DNA from: Ruminococcus sp.
GTDB lineage: Bacteria; Bacillota; Clostridia; Oscillospirales; Acutalibacteraceae
Assembly: GCA_022779485.1 (NCBI GenBank)
Contig: JALFTC010000045.1
Span: 1 to 64,000 of the forward strand
Length of the DNA: 64,000 nt
Direction of reading: 5' to 3'
Numbering within the stretch: position 1 is the stretch's first letter; each line of letters starts with the position of its first letter. The translations under genes were made by a program, and so were the position numbers. Shown here in pieces: positions 7,757 to 16,187 of the stretch. Below the pieces are notes generated by a model, which saw only the letters and a list, made by a program, of their open reading frames with translations, was not told where the DNA came from and searched no databases.

Positions 7757-8638
7757 TTATTCCTCTGCTTTTTTGAAAACCTTATAAAGACAGTCAATCA
7801 CATCGCTTGGTAGCATTGAGGTTTCCCCTAAATTCTCTCTTGCAAAGTCACCTGCTGTTCCGTGGATAAAAACTCCACAGGCAGACGCTTCAAGTGGTGA
7901 ATAACCCTGACAGAGAAGTGAACCGATTACCCCTGCAAGTACATCTCCGCTTCCACCTGTTGCCATTCCCGGATTACCGGCACGGCTGACGAAGGTGTTT
8001 TTGCCGTCAGTTATCACCGTATCGGCACCCTTTAGCACAGTAGTAACACCGTACCTTTTGCTGAAATCCTCTGCAACCCTTTGGGGAGATGCTGTAATTT
8101 CCTTTACAGACAGACCGGTGAGTCTGCTCATTTCACCGGGGTGAGGTGTTAATATAACATCACACACCTTTTCACCTAATAAATGTATATGCTTTGCAAG
8201 GCAGTTTATTCCGTCAGCGTCTATGAGGAGAGGAACACTACTGTTCAGCACAAGGTAATCTACAATTTCCTGTGTATCGCTGTTCACACCAAGACCGCAA
8301 CCGATTAAAACTGCATCTGAATTTTTCATATTCTTTGTGATAACAGGGATACTCTCCCTTGAAAAAGTACCCTTTTCACTTGCCTTTTGGGGGAGAAAAA
8401 CAGCCTCGTGTACAACAGGGGCAACTATTGGATACACGCTGTCCACAGTCAAAAGCCTTAGCATACCAAGACCGCTTTTTAGGGCGGAACGGGCAGAAAG
8501 AATTTGAGCACCCGCCATTCCGTAGCTACCGCATATTGAAAGCAACGAACCCATACTCCCCTTGTGGGCGTTATATGGTCGTGGCTTAATAGTTTTTTTG
8601 AGAAATTCAAAACTCAGTTCAGTCATAGTCTGCTCCAA
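7757..8638 (-). CDS. nnrD: ADP/ATP-dependent NAD(P)H-hydrate dehydratase
   Basis: A 293-aa ribokinase-fold enzyme that dehydrates damaged S-NAD(P)HX back to NAD(P)H. Key motifs: HKGSMGSLLSICGSYGMAGA at the N-terminus, GCGLG (about 110), LIDADGIN, LTPHPGEMSRLTG, LKGADTVITDG, and the catalytic GNPGMATGGSGDVLAG with its Asp. The usual N-terminal epimerase domain (NnrE) is absent, so the protein is the dehydratase only and the epimerase must be encoded elsewhere. It starts at ATG 8638 and probably heads a transcript with the lipoprotein and mazF. A foldback repeat lies immediately upstream. Confidence 0.93.
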   Translation of the reverse strand: MEQTMTELSFEFLKKTIKPRPYNAHKGSMGSLLSICGSYGMAGAQILSARSALKSGLGMLRLLTVDSVYPIVAPVVHEAVFLPQKASEKGTFSRESIPVITKNMKNSDAVLIGCGLGVNSDTQEIVDYLVLNSSVPLLIDADGINCLAKHIHLLGEKVCDVILTPHPGEMSRLTGLSVKEITASPQRVAEDFSKRYGVTTVLKGADTVITDGKNTFVSRAGNPGMATGGSGDVLAGVIGSLLCQGYSPLEASACGVFIHGTAGDFARENLGETSMLPSDVIDCLYKVFKKAEE

Positions 8639-8681
8639 AAATATAATTTATCATTCATCAGTAGGCACCATTGTTTACATT

Positions 8682-8942
8682 CAGCCTCCATCGGATGAGG
8701 GAGGGGGACCGCTTGCGGTGGAAGGAGGGAAAAAGTGTTCTCTTTTGCTTATTTTGTCTTTAGATTATAGTATGGTTATATGTTCTTATTCATACTTCGG
8801 CATCTAAAGACATACCAAGATATATTGACTACTTTTTCACTCCCCCAGTCACGCAAGGCGTGACAGCCCCCTCATCCGAGGGAGCCTTTGTTTTACTAAC
8901 ATTTCGCTGAAAAGGGAATACCTCATCCGAGGGAGCCTTTGT
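8682..8942 (-). repeat. Foldback (MITE-like) repeat, copy 2, with 52-bp extension module
   Basis: The core is 8682-8890 in reverse orientation relative to copies 1 and 4. It has the same landmarks and a perfect inner pair GTCTTTAGAT (8756-8765) with ATCTAAAGAC (8802-8811). The hairpin GTCACGC-AAG-GCGTGAC at 8849-8865 replaces the TGTCGGC hairpin of copies 1 and 4. An extra module (8891-8942) follows, with TTTACTAACATTTCGCTGAA and AAGGGAATACCTCATCCGAG, so the element end is repeated. The same module flanks copy 4. The rest of the gene-free stretch to 9020 holds only short direct repeats (CATAATG, CTCCAAACT). Confidence 0.9.
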
Positions 8943-9020
8943 TAAGTTCATAATGCATAATGCATAATTACGCCACTCCACTCTCCAAACTCCACACTCC
9001 AAACTGAATAAAGCTCCAAA

Positions 9021-9560
9021 CTACTCTCCCCTAAGCATTTTAACAACCTTTAACTGCATTTCCGGCAAAAGCTTTGGTCGCATACCCTTGAGAATTTTCT
9101 CGTTAGGTAGCATTACTGCGGCACAGTTGCCCCTTGCCTCGTTATAGAACACAAATGCATAGGCGTCGGGGTTGTTCACCTCGTCAATGCAGAGGAAGTA
9201 CTTATTAATCTTTTTTCCTGTGTATTTTTCGTTAAACTTTACAATGTCCTTAATTTCGCTTAGCTTAACACGAATAATCTTCTTTCTCTTTCTCTTTGCT
9301 ACAATCTTGTCGATTAACAGATAGTCGTCAACAACCTGATACTCAAACTCAACCTTTTGGTTTGAGATAAGCCAAATGCTTAAGGGTACCATAGCAATAA
9401 GCACAAAAAGTCCTATATATATAAAGTATGCAACAATTACATAGGCAAGTGCTATGCAAAGTACAGGAAGTCCAATGGTGAGGAGAATATAAACCACCGC
9501 CATAATGTTGTCCTTCACAGTCCTTTTCTTTTTTACCACCTGTTCGCAAAATCCGTCCAT
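9021..9560 (-). CDS. Membrane protein with PH-like cytoplasmic domain, unknown function
   Basis: A 179-aa protein. Residues 20-70 hold two close hydrophobic segments (MAVVYILLTIGLPVLCIALA; then YIGLFVLIAMVPLSIWLI). The remaining C-terminal part reads QVVDDYLLIDKIVAKRKRKK, then KLSEIKDIVKF, and ends in VMLPNEKILKGMRPKLLP. This pattern is like the bacterial PH-domain membrane proteins. No catalytic motif is visible. It starts after a GGAG site and ends 79 bp before repeat copy 2, divergent from the pheST leader. The function is unknown. Confidence 0.75.
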   Translation of the reverse strand: MDGFCEQVVKKKRTVKDNIMAVVYILLTIGLPVLCIALAYVIVAYFIYIGLFVLIAMVPLSIWLISNQKVEFEYQVVDDYLLIDKIVAKRKRKKIIRVKLSEIKDIVKFNEKYTGKKINKYFLCIDEVNNPDAYAFVFYNEARGNCAAVMLPNEKILKGMRPKLLPEMQLKVVKMLRGE

Positions 9561-9686
9561 TTTTATCTCTCCTTTTAGGTTTTAGCAACACATTATAATA
9601 TACAGCTATAATAACACAGCAAAAGAAAAAATACAACCGACAAACACACCAAAGCAAATTTAAAAACACATATTTAATGAAAGCAC

Positions 9687-9715
9687 TTGAAATTTGTAAT
9701 GATAAATGATAGAAT
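9687..9715 (+). promoter_or_regulatory. Predicted sigma-A promoter of the pheST T-box transcript
   Basis: -35 TTGAAA (9687-9692), a 17-bp spacer and -10 TAGAAT (9710-9715). It places the start of transcription near 9722, giving a leader of about 265 nt before pheS. Confidence 0.75.
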
Positions 9716-9721
9716 ATTAAG

Positions 9722-9974
9722 GATGATTAACACAGTGATAAAGGAAGTAGTCTTACTGTTGACCTTTAAAGAGATTTTTGCCTTGGCTGAAAGCAAAAAA
9801 TTGTCTTTGTTTGATGAAGTTCCCTTTTGAGTGGCAGTGCTGAAACATTTGTATAAGTAGGTGCTGACGGTGGTCACCGTTATATGACAACAGAGTGTTT
9901 GCTCAGTGCAAAAAATTGGGTGGTACCACGGATATTATTCGTCCCAGAGGTTTTCTCCGGGGCTTTTTTATTTT
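9722..9974 (+). promoter_or_regulatory. T-box leader (tRNA-Phe sensing) of pheST
   Basis: The T-box itself, TTGGGTGGTACCACGG, is at 9916-9931 and pairs with the uncharged tRNA acceptor end. It is followed by a terminator stem, CCCAGAGG and CTCCGGGG (9943-9962), and a T-rich run. A TTC triplet near 9828 (GAAGTTCCC) fits a Phe specifier codon. High uncharged tRNA-Phe should favour the antiterminator and allow pheS and pheT expression. The family rule is well established; the exact specifier position is inferred by eye. Confidence 0.93.
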
Positions 9975-9987
9975 TATGGAGGTAAAA

Positions 9988-11040
9988 ATGGACGAAAAAA
10001 TAACAAGACTTAAAGAAGAACTTGCAAAAGAGCTTTCCAACATCCAAAGCCTTGCCGACCTTGACAAGATAAGGGTTGCTTACCTTGGAAAAAAGGGCAG
10101 TGTAACAGGGCTGTTAAAGGGTATGAAGGAGCTTTCTCACGAAGAAAAAAAGGAATTCGGTCAAAAGGTAAATCAGCTTAAAGGCGCTGTAGCCAAGGCG
10201 ATTGAAGAAAAGACCGAAGAGCTGAGAGAAAAGGAAATTCAGGCTGAAATTGATGCAATGCCAAGGATAGACATTACAACACCTGTTGACTTGTCAAGGG
10301 GTTCTTACCACCCTATCACCCTTGTACAAAGACAATGTGAGGAAATCTTCCGTTCAATGGGCTTTACCGTTGAGGATTATTCCGAGGTTGTAACCGACTA
10401 TGAATGCTTTGAATCCCTTAACATTCCAAAGCACCACCCTGCAAGGGATATGCAGGACACCTACTACCTTGAAAACGGACAGCTTTTAAAGTCACAGACT
10501 TCTGCGGCACAGAATGCTATCCTTAAAAAGTACGGTAAAAACCTGATTGAAAATGATGTTCCAATCAAGGCTATCTTCCCCGGCAGATGCTTTAGAAACG
10601 AGGCAACAGACGCCTGTCACGAAAATACCTTCTTCCAGATGGAGGGTGTTATGGTGGACAAGGACATCAGCATTTCCAACCTTATCTACTTTATGAAAAC
10701 CATGCTTTCAGAGGTTTTTCAGAAGGACATCAAGGTAAGACTTCGTCCGGGATTTTTCCCATTTGTTGAACCGGGCTTTGAACTTGACATAAGCTGTCTT
10801 ATCTGTGGCGGTGAGGGCTGTGCCTCCTGTAAGCACAGCGGTTGGCTTGAACTTTGCCCCTGTGGTATGATTCACCCAGAGGTGCTGAAAGAGGGCGGAA
10901 TTGACCCTGAAAAATACACAGGCTTTGCATTCGGTCTTGGTCTTACAAGACTTGCAATGATGAAGTACGGAATTAAGGACATAAGAGATTTAAACAGCGG
11001 TAACCTGAAGGCTTTGGCACAGTTTACCGACGATAAGTAA
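9988..11040 (+). CDS. pheS: Phenylalanine--tRNA ligase alpha subunit
   Basis: A 350-aa class II synthetase subunit that forms an alpha2-beta2 enzyme with PheT and charges tRNA-Phe. The start at 9988 is set by GGAGG at 9979-9983; upstream in-frame codons belong to the T-box leader. The N-terminal coiled coil (about 1-80) binds tRNA. Motif 2 is GRCFRNEATDACHENTFFQM. Motif 3 is GFAFGLGLTRLAMMKYGI near the C-terminus. An unusual Cys-rich stretch, CLICGGEGCASCKHSGWLEL then CPCG, lies around 265-290 and could bind zinc. It is followed 15 bp later by pheT. Confidence 0.97.
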   Translation: MDEKITRLKEELAKELSNIQSLADLDKIRVAYLGKKGSVTGLLKGMKELSHEEKKEFGQKVNQLKGAVAKAIEEKTEELREKEIQAEIDAMPRIDITTPVDLSRGSYHPITLVQRQCEEIFRSMGFTVEDYSEVVTDYECFESLNIPKHHPARDMQDTYYLENGQLLKSQTSAAQNAILKKYGKNLIENDVPIKAIFPGRCFRNEATDACHENTFFQMEGVMVDKDISISNLIYFMKTMLSEVFQKDIKVRLRPGFFPFVEPGFELDISCLICGGEGCASCKHSGWLELCPCGMIHPEVLKEGGIDPEKYTGFAFGLGLTRLAMMKYGIKDIRDLNSGNLKALAQFTDDK

Positions 11041-11055
11041 GAGGGGGTAATATAA

Positions 11056-13425
11056 ATGTTTTTATCAATGAACTGGATTGAGGACTTTGTTGACCTTAGC
11101 GGTCTTGACAAGGTTGACCTTATTCACCGTTTTTCCCTCTCAACAGCAGAGGTAGAAAACGAAATTTTCTTTAAAGGCTCTGATTTATCGGGTGTGGTTG
11201 TTGCCGAAATTAAGTCGGTGGAAAATCACCCTGACTCCAAAAAACTACACCTGTTAAAGGTTGATGCAGGTGAAGATGAACTGACTGATGTTGTGTGCGG
11301 TGCTCCAAATGTTCGTGTTGGTATGAAAACTGCCTTTGCAAAGGTTGGGGCAAAAATCGGCGAAATCGAAATCGCACCAAGACCCCTTGCAGGGCATATG
11401 TCACACGGAATGTGCTGTTCCGAGGCTGAAATCGGCATAAGTGACGACAACTCCGGAATTATGGAAATCACAGACGATATTCCAAACGGTACTGACATCA
11501 AAGATGCCTATGCTGTTGACGATATTATCTTTGAGGTTGACAACAAGTCACTTACAAACCGTCCCGACCTTTGGGGACACTACGGAATTGCCAGGGAATT
11601 TGCGTCCCTTGCAGGCAGGGAGCTTCGTCCTATTGACACAGACGACCTAAATACATACAACAATCTGCCAAGGATTGATATGAAAATCGAGGATCCTCTT
11701 TGCCAGAGGTACTCCTGTTTACAGGTTGAAAATATCAAAAGGAATGTAAGCCCTGTTGATATGAGAATAAGGCTTTACTACTGCGGAATGAGGAGCATAA
11801 ACTTCCTTGCCGACCTTACAAACTACCTTATGCTTGAAATGGGTCAGCCAATGCACGCATTTGACTCACGAAAGGTTGAAAAAATCAGGATTAAGCGTTT
11901 TGACACTCCATTCACCTTCCAAACACTTGACGGTGTGGAGAGGAATATTGACGAAAATACTCTGATGATTTGCAACGACAACACACCTGTTGCAATCGCA
12001 GGTATTATGGGCGGTTTGGACTCCGAAATTGTGGAGGACACCACAACCCTCACCCTTGAATCCGCAACCTTTGACCCTGTTTCTATCCGTAAGTCCACAG
12101 TAAGACTTTATCACAGAACAGATGCGTCTATGAGATACGAAAAGTCACTTGACCCTGAAATGACTGTTACCGCTATCGGCAGATTTGTAAAACTGCTGAA
12201 AACATATGACAGCGACATCAAGGTTGATTCGTCCCTAACTGACGAATACGCTTTCCGCTATGACAAGGTAACACTTGACTTCGACAAAAGATTTGTTGAC
12301 AGATACACAGGAATTGAAATTGACAACGACACCATTGTTAAGACTCTTACCTCACTGGGCTTTGGTGTAAACCTTGAAAATGACAAATTCTCCGTTACTG
12401 TTCCGTCTTGGAGAGCTACAAAGGATGTTACAATCAAGGCTGACATAATTGAAGAAATCACAAGAATTTACGGCTATGATAACTTTGACATCAACACAAC
12501 CCGTTCCCCACTCTACCCTGTCAGAATGGATAAGGTTAAGAGTGATGAAGAGAAGATAAAAGATATTCTTGTAAAGAAATATAATCTTCACGAGGTACAC
12601 TCCTATATTTGGGCATATAATGACGAATTAAAATCACTTGGCATCCCTGTTGAAGAAAATGTAAGACTTGCAAATGCCACAAACCCAAACATTGAAACCA
12701 TCAGAAAATCAATAATTCCAACACAGCTTTGTCAGGTAAAGGCAAACACAGGCTACTCCCCTGACTTTGGTATTTTTGAAATCGGCAGAGTTGTTGACGG
12801 TACAGACAGCAGTAACAAGTGTGTTGAAAAGAAGAATTTGGCAATTACACTTTTCAGCAAAACAAAGGACATCAAGGAGCTGTACACTTATCTTCGTGAC
12901 ATCCTTGCAACCTTTACAGACGACCTAAAGCACAGGGAGCTTTCCTTTGAGGTTACTTCACCTACTCACCCCTACGAGCACCCTGTAAACCTTAATAAGG
13001 TTATCCTTGACGGTGAAATCCTTGGTGTAATGGGCATTGTTCACCCATCTGTTGGAAAGAAAATTGACAAGAAGGCAAACATTGTCTTTGCAGAAATTGA
13101 CATAGAAAAGTTTGCCTCAGTTAAAAACGCAAGTATCCTATACAACGAGCCTTCAAAATTCCCGCCAATGACATATGACCTTAGTCTTGAATTAAAGGAG
13201 GGAGTATTCTTCTCCTCACTTAAGGAATGTTGGAATGGTCTTGGAAATGACATTCTTAAGAACACAAAGATTGTAGACACCTACGACACAGAGGAAATTC
13301 ACAGTATGACTGTAAGATTTGAATTTTCCTCCAACGAAAGGACTCTTTCATCAGCAGAGGTTCAGGAGGTTATGGACAAAATTATAGCAAACCTCAAGGA
13401 AATCGGAGTTAACTTAAGGGGATAA
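11056..13425 (+). CDS. pheT: Phenylalanine--tRNA ligase beta subunit
   Basis: A 789-aa partner of PheS with normal domain order: a tRNA-binding EMAP-like domain (VVAEIKSVENHPDSKKLHLL, about 40-150), B3/B4 editing domain, B5 domain, a class II-like core and the ferredoxin-like anticodon-binding domain at the C-terminus (YDLSLELKEGVFFSSLKEC onward). The editing domain removes mischarged Tyr-tRNA-Phe. It is translated from ATG 11056 after AGGGGG and belongs to the T-box transcript. A terminator follows directly. Confidence 0.97.
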   Translation: MFLSMNWIEDFVDLSGLDKVDLIHRFSLSTAEVENEIFFKGSDLSGVVVAEIKSVENHPDSKKLHLLKVDAGEDELTDVVCGAPNVRVGMKTAFAKVGAKIGEIEIAPRPLAGHMSHGMCCSEAEIGISDDNSGIMEITDDIPNGTDIKDAYAVDDIIFEVDNKSLTNRPDLWGHYGIAREFASLAGRELRPIDTDDLNTYNNLPRIDMKIEDPLCQRYSCLQVENIKRNVSPVDMRIRLYYCGMRSINFLADLTNYLMLEMGQPMHAFDSRKVEKIRIKRFDTPFTFQTLDGVERNIDENTLMICNDNTPVAIAGIMGGLDSEIVEDTTTLTLESATFDPVSIRKSTVRLYHRTDASMRYEKSLDPEMTVTAIGRFVKLLKTYDSDIKVDSSLTDEYAFRYDKVTLDFDKRFVDRYTGIEIDNDTIVKTLTSLGFGVNLENDKFSVTVPSWRATKDVTIKADIIEEITRIYGYDNFDINTTRSPLYPVRMDKVKSDEEKIKDILVKKYNLHEVHSYIWAYNDELKSLGIPVEENVRLANATNPNIETIRKSIIPTQLCQVKANTGYSPDFGIFEIGRVVDGTDSSNKCVEKKNLAITLFSKTKDIKELYTYLRDILATFTDDLKHRELSFEVTSPTHPYEHPVNLNKVILDGEILGVMGIVHPSVGKKIDKKANIVFAEIDIEKFASVKNASILYNEPSKFPPMTYDLSLELKEGVFFSSLKECWNGLGNDILKNTKIVDTYDTEEIHSMTVRFEFSSNERTLSSAEVQEVMDKIIANLKEIGVNLRG

Positions 13426-13432
13426 TTTTTAT

Positions 13433-13470
13433 GAGGCTACTACATATTGTGGTAGCCTCAAAGGCTTTTT
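13433..13470 (+). terminator. Terminator of the pheST operon
   Basis: GAGGCTAC (13433-13440) pairs with GTAGCCTC (13452-13459), followed by a T-rich run (GGCTTTTTATTACTTTTT). Confidence 0.85.
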
Positions 13471-13502
13471 ATTACTTTTTGTACAAAATATTCAAAGAAA
13501 AG

Positions 13503-13532
13503 TTGACATAACCACTATTATTATGTTAATAT
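13503..13532 (+). promoter_or_regulatory. Predicted promoter of ireB
   Basis: Perfect -35 TTGACA (13503-13508), an 18-bp spacer and -10 TAATAT (13527-13532), about 60 bp upstream of the ireB start. Confidence 0.65.
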
Positions 13533-13593
13533 TATGATAATGTAAGGATATAACCTATCCTAAATATTGTAAAACCACATTGGAGGTGTTTCC

Positions 13594-13839
13594 ATGCTTG
13601 ATAAGACTATGATTTTTTCCCTTAACGGTGACAGAGATCAGGAAATCAAGAACGCTATGATTAAGGTATATGACGCTCTGAAACAGAAAGGCTACAACCC
13701 TATTAACCAAATTGTAGGATATATTCTGTCCGAGGACCCAACATATATCACAACATACAACAATGCCCGTAACATCATCAGCTCTATTGACAGAGATGAG
13801 CTTTTGGAAGCACTTGTGAAGTCTTACCTGAATATTTAA
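13594..13839 (+). CDS. ireB: IreB/ReoM family regulatory phosphoprotein (UPF0297)
   Basis: An 81-aa cytoplasmic protein of the IreB family. The conserved pattern MDKT-MIFSL..D..QEIKNAMIKVYDALKQKGYNP and IVGYILSEDPTYITTYNNAR is present along its full length. In other Firmicutes this protein is phosphorylated near its N-terminal Thr by the PASTA kinase and controls envelope stress responses and turnover of MurA; here Thr5 is the likely site. The usual neighbours (ruvX/yqgF and DUF1292 genes) are missing, so the gene stands alone between a promoter and a terminator-like hairpin. It starts after GGAGG. Confidence 0.95.
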   Translation: MLDKTMIFSLNGDRDQEIKNAMIKVYDALKQKGYNPINQIVGYILSEDPTYITTYNNARNIISSIDRDELLEALVKSYLNI

Positions 13840-13858
13840 TTCACTTATTTTTTAGATT

Positions 13859-13888
13859 CGCAAGTGTAGGGTACACTTGCGTCTTTTT
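13859..13888 (+). terminator. Terminator after ireB
   Basis: A perfect 10-bp stem CGCAAGTGTA / TACACTTGCG with a GGG loop (13859-13881), followed by TCTTTTT. It lies between ireB and the next gene, whose ribosome site begins about 15 bp later. The downstream gene therefore relies on read-through. Confidence 0.8.
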
Positions 13889-13905
13889 ATGAAAGAAGGT
13901 TTACT

Positions 13906-14208
13906 ATGGCAGAGAAAAAAGAATTTATGACTTACAAGGGCAAGCCACTTGTAAGATGCGGAAAAGAGCTTTACTACGGCAATATGGACGAACCATTTGT
14001 TATTCATATGGTGATTAAATCCACAAAAGAGGTTAACGGACTTGAGGTTGCCGACAAGGTTGCAATTCAGCTTTTGGCAACAGACCCTACCCTTTCACCA
14101 AGAAAACAGATTGTTAAAACAAGCGAGAAAAACGGCTTGTACCTTGCAATGGATATTGCTGAGGTTTGGCTGACAAGGGCATTAAAAAGCTCAGCTAAGG
14201 AAAAATAA
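13906..14208 (+). CDS. 100-aa conserved-looking protein of unknown function
   Basis: A small soluble protein with clear coding character and a GAAGG site before ATG 13906. It contains KPLVRCGKELYYGNMDEPFV, then a mixed alpha/beta stretch with KVAIQLLATDPTLSPRKQIV, and a C-terminal helix. There are no membrane segments and a single Cys, and I recognise no known family. It sits directly after ireB with a terminator-like hairpin in between and its own terminator after. A role tied to IreB is possible but unsupported. Confidence 0.75.
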   Translation: MAEKKEFMTYKGKPLVRCGKELYYGNMDEPFVIHMVIKSTKEVNGLEVADKVAIQLLATDPTLSPRKQIVKTSEKNGLYLAMDIAEVWLTRALKSSAKEK

Positions 14209-14223
14209 TAAGGGTAAAAATTT

Positions 14224-14262
14224 GCCACCGAAATTCCAAAGAGTTTTTCGGTGGCTTTTTTG
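14224..14262 (+). terminator. Terminator after the 100-aa gene
   Basis: GCCACCGAAA (14224-14233) pairs with TTTCGGTGGC (14246-14255), followed by TTTTTTGCTTTT. It lies between this plus-strand gene and the converging phage-like cluster. Confidence 0.88.
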
Positions 14263-14311
14263 CTTTTATGATGTTTCCTTTTTCGGTTTAGTCCTTTTTA
14301 TCTCCCCTTTA

Positions 14312-14782
14312 TCACTCTGTTACAACATTCACCTGTATATGAGATGGGAAAAATTTGTTTATTCCGTTTTTAACAAGACTTAGGTTTTCATTTACCCAGT
14401 CGTTGCCTGCAATGGTTACGGTAAGGGTGTTACTTTTCGGAGTTTCGGTAATGGTATACTGCATTGGGTATTGGTTCAAAAACTTTTCCATACCCGATAG
14501 GGTAAAATCATTTTCGTTGACGGAAAGTACACTCATTAGCATACTTCTTCTTTTTTGGAGGGTAACACTCTTTGGAACATAGTCAAAGTAATGCTCCTTT
14601 ATGTAAAGTCCGTAGTCCGAGGCTGTTGCCACAAAGCACTCCTCCTCAATATTGCGGAGCAAATCAAGTGCAATATTTAGCCCTGCCTCATAGGCGCTGA
14701 TTTCACCAATCAGAAATTGATTATTCTTATCATAAACCCTAAAGGCAGAAAGGAGTTTCATCATTCTGTCATAGATTGTCAT
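14312..14782 (-). CDS. Phage tail/baseplate-end protein, YmfQ/XkdU-like (DUF2313)
   Basis: A 156-aa protein in the slot after baseplate J, where Mu- and PBSX-like phages carry the gp48/YmfQ (XkdU) protein that caps the baseplate wedge. It starts with YDRMMKLLSAFRVYDKNNQF and has the C-terminal ferredoxin-like pattern YTITETPKSNTLTVTIAG, consistent with that family but shorter than typical. It is the last gene of the minus-strand cluster; no tail fibre follows. The start overlaps the stop of the baseplate J gene. Assignment rests largely on position. Confidence 0.65.
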   Translation of the reverse strand: MTIYDRMMKLLSAFRVYDKNNQFLIGEISAYEAGLNIALDLLRNIEEECFVATASDYGLYIKEHYFDYVPKSVTLQKRRSMLMSVLSVNENDFTLSGMEKFLNQYPMQYTITETPKSNTLTVTIAGNDWVNENLSLVKNGINKFFPSHIQVNVVTE

Positions 14783-15846
14783 GCTATATCCTCCGTGATA
14801 AACACTTCCCTTACAATAGGAAAATACTTGTTGTTAACAATAACATCAACGCATATGTCATAGTCAAACTGATACCTTAACACACCGTCAACTGTCATTA
14901 TCCTTTCACCTATTTTCGACATATAACAAGACTTACCAACACCAAGGGATGCAACATACTCCCTGATTACAGTTTCGCAGTTATTCTTTACCTCATTACT
15001 GTCATAACCCTGTTCAATCTGAATAGCCATACTGATATTTACATATGCCAAGTAGGCAGACTGAACAAGTGCGTCAACATTTACTTCCCTCTGCTTACTT
15101 ACAATACTCTGCACTTTTGAAATAAGCTGGCTGTCGGCTACCCCTGTATCTTTTGCTATAAAAATATCAACTGTGCCAACTCCACGGTTTCTTGGTACAA
15201 CACCTGCTGAATATACTCCCTCAACACTTTCTGCAAGGGATTTGTAGTAGGCAATATTTGTACCGTTGTTTTGATTTCTGTATAGGTACAACAGCCTTGC
15301 TCTCAATTCCTCGTCGCTTTCCCTGTCAGTACCCCCTGTCATTGGAACAGGGTTTTTTATTTCGCTGATATACTTAATCGAGGTTATTCCGGCGCAAATT
15401 GAATTTGCCGGAACATTGTAGCTTTTTCCACTCTTATCGGCAGCAGTATGCACCGTTACAAATGATTCCCCTGCTCTGATAACCCCTTTTTCTGTGGTGA
15501 CAAAACGCAGAGGATTTTTACCCATAGTAGTTAACAGTGTACCTGACGGAATTGTCACATCAGTACTGATAGGAGCCGGTAAGATAAATCTTACATATCC
15601 GCTTGAACAGTTTCCGTTTCTCCTTGAAAGACCCCTTTCCTTTGCGTGATAGTCAAGGTATTTTCCTGTTGCTGTGCTTGGGAACATCTGACGCTTAAAC
15701 CACTCAAGCTCCGTTCCCATATTGAATATTTCCCCTGCAAGTAGCCTTAGCCTTATTCCTGTGTCGGAATTTTCATCGGGAATTACATCTGTTTTTTCCT
15801 CATATGCCTTTTCCATACGACTTAAAATTTCATCATAGCTTACCAC
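14779..15846 (-). CDS. Baseplate J/gp47-like protein (XkdT-like)
   Basis: A 355-aa baseplate wedge protein. The N-terminal motif YLDYHAKERGLSRRNGNCSS then GYVRF is typical of the baseplate J family. It is followed by IPSGTLLTTMGKNPLRFVTT and the conserved GGTDRESDEELRARLLYLYR, and VPRNRGVGTVDIFIA. In contractile-tail phages this protein forms the outer ring of the baseplate with gp25. It overlaps the upstream gp25-like gene by 14 bp and the downstream gene by 4 bp, so translation is probably coupled. The length is normal and the frame is intact. Confidence 0.9.
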   Translation of the reverse strand: MVSYDEILSRMEKAYEEKTDVIPDENSDTGIRLRLLAGEIFNMGTELEWFKRQMFPSTATGKYLDYHAKERGLSRRNGNCSSGYVRFILPAPISTDVTIPSGTLLTTMGKNPLRFVTTEKGVIRAGESFVTVHTAADKSGKSYNVPANSICAGITSIKYISEIKNPVPMTGGTDRESDEELRARLLYLYRNQNNGTNIAYYKSLAESVEGVYSAGVVPRNRGVGTVDIFIAKDTGVADSQLISKVQSIVSKQREVNVDALVQSAYLAYVNISMAIQIEQGYDSNEVKNNCETVIREYVASLGVGKSCYMSKIGERIMTVDGVLRYQFDYDICVDVIVNNKYFPIVREVFITEDIA

Positions 15847-16186
15847 ACAGCTTCACCTCACTTTCGTAGGATTCATCACAAAAATATATTTTAATTACCG
15901 CTGTCATAGTTTCCTCGTCAAAGGACAGCACCTTGGCTCTGCACTGCCAAATTGGATATATCGCCTCGTTTATGTACATTTCAAGGGTTTTGATGTCCTT
16001 TTCTGTACTGTAAGATTTGTCGGGGATTGTAACCCCCATATCCTTGCAGTAGGGGAAATTCCCCTTTTTAAGAGAAAGTGCAATTTTTATCCGCTGTATT
16101 ACTGCCTCTGCGTCATACAGCTTTTCTTCATTTCTTTTGGAGGGTGTAAACACTATTCCTCCCTTATCAAGCTCAATATCAGCCAA
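15833..16186 (-). CDS. Baseplate wedge protein, gp25/DUF2634-like (XkdS-like)
   Basis: A 117-aa protein with LSLKKGNFPYCKDMGVTIPD near the middle, like the short baseplate lysozyme-fold proteins (gp25/W family) that nucleate sheath assembly. The position directly before baseplate J fits. It begins 1 bp from the stop of the spike-like gene. If no sheath is made, as the cluster content suggests, its usual role as a sheath anchor would be lost; it might then serve only as a baseplate scaffold. Confidence 0.75.
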   Translation of the reverse strand: MADIELDKGGIVFTPSKRNEEKLYDAEAVIQRIKIALSLKKGNFPYCKDMGVTIPDKSYSTEKDIKTLEMYINEAIYPIWQCRAKVLSFDEETMTAVIKIYFCDESYESEVKLCGKL

Positions 16187-16187
16187 T

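Noticed and set aside
13859-13888. A riboswitch between ireB and the 100-aa gene
   Set aside because: The space is only about 65 bp and holds a simple terminator hairpin with a T-run.
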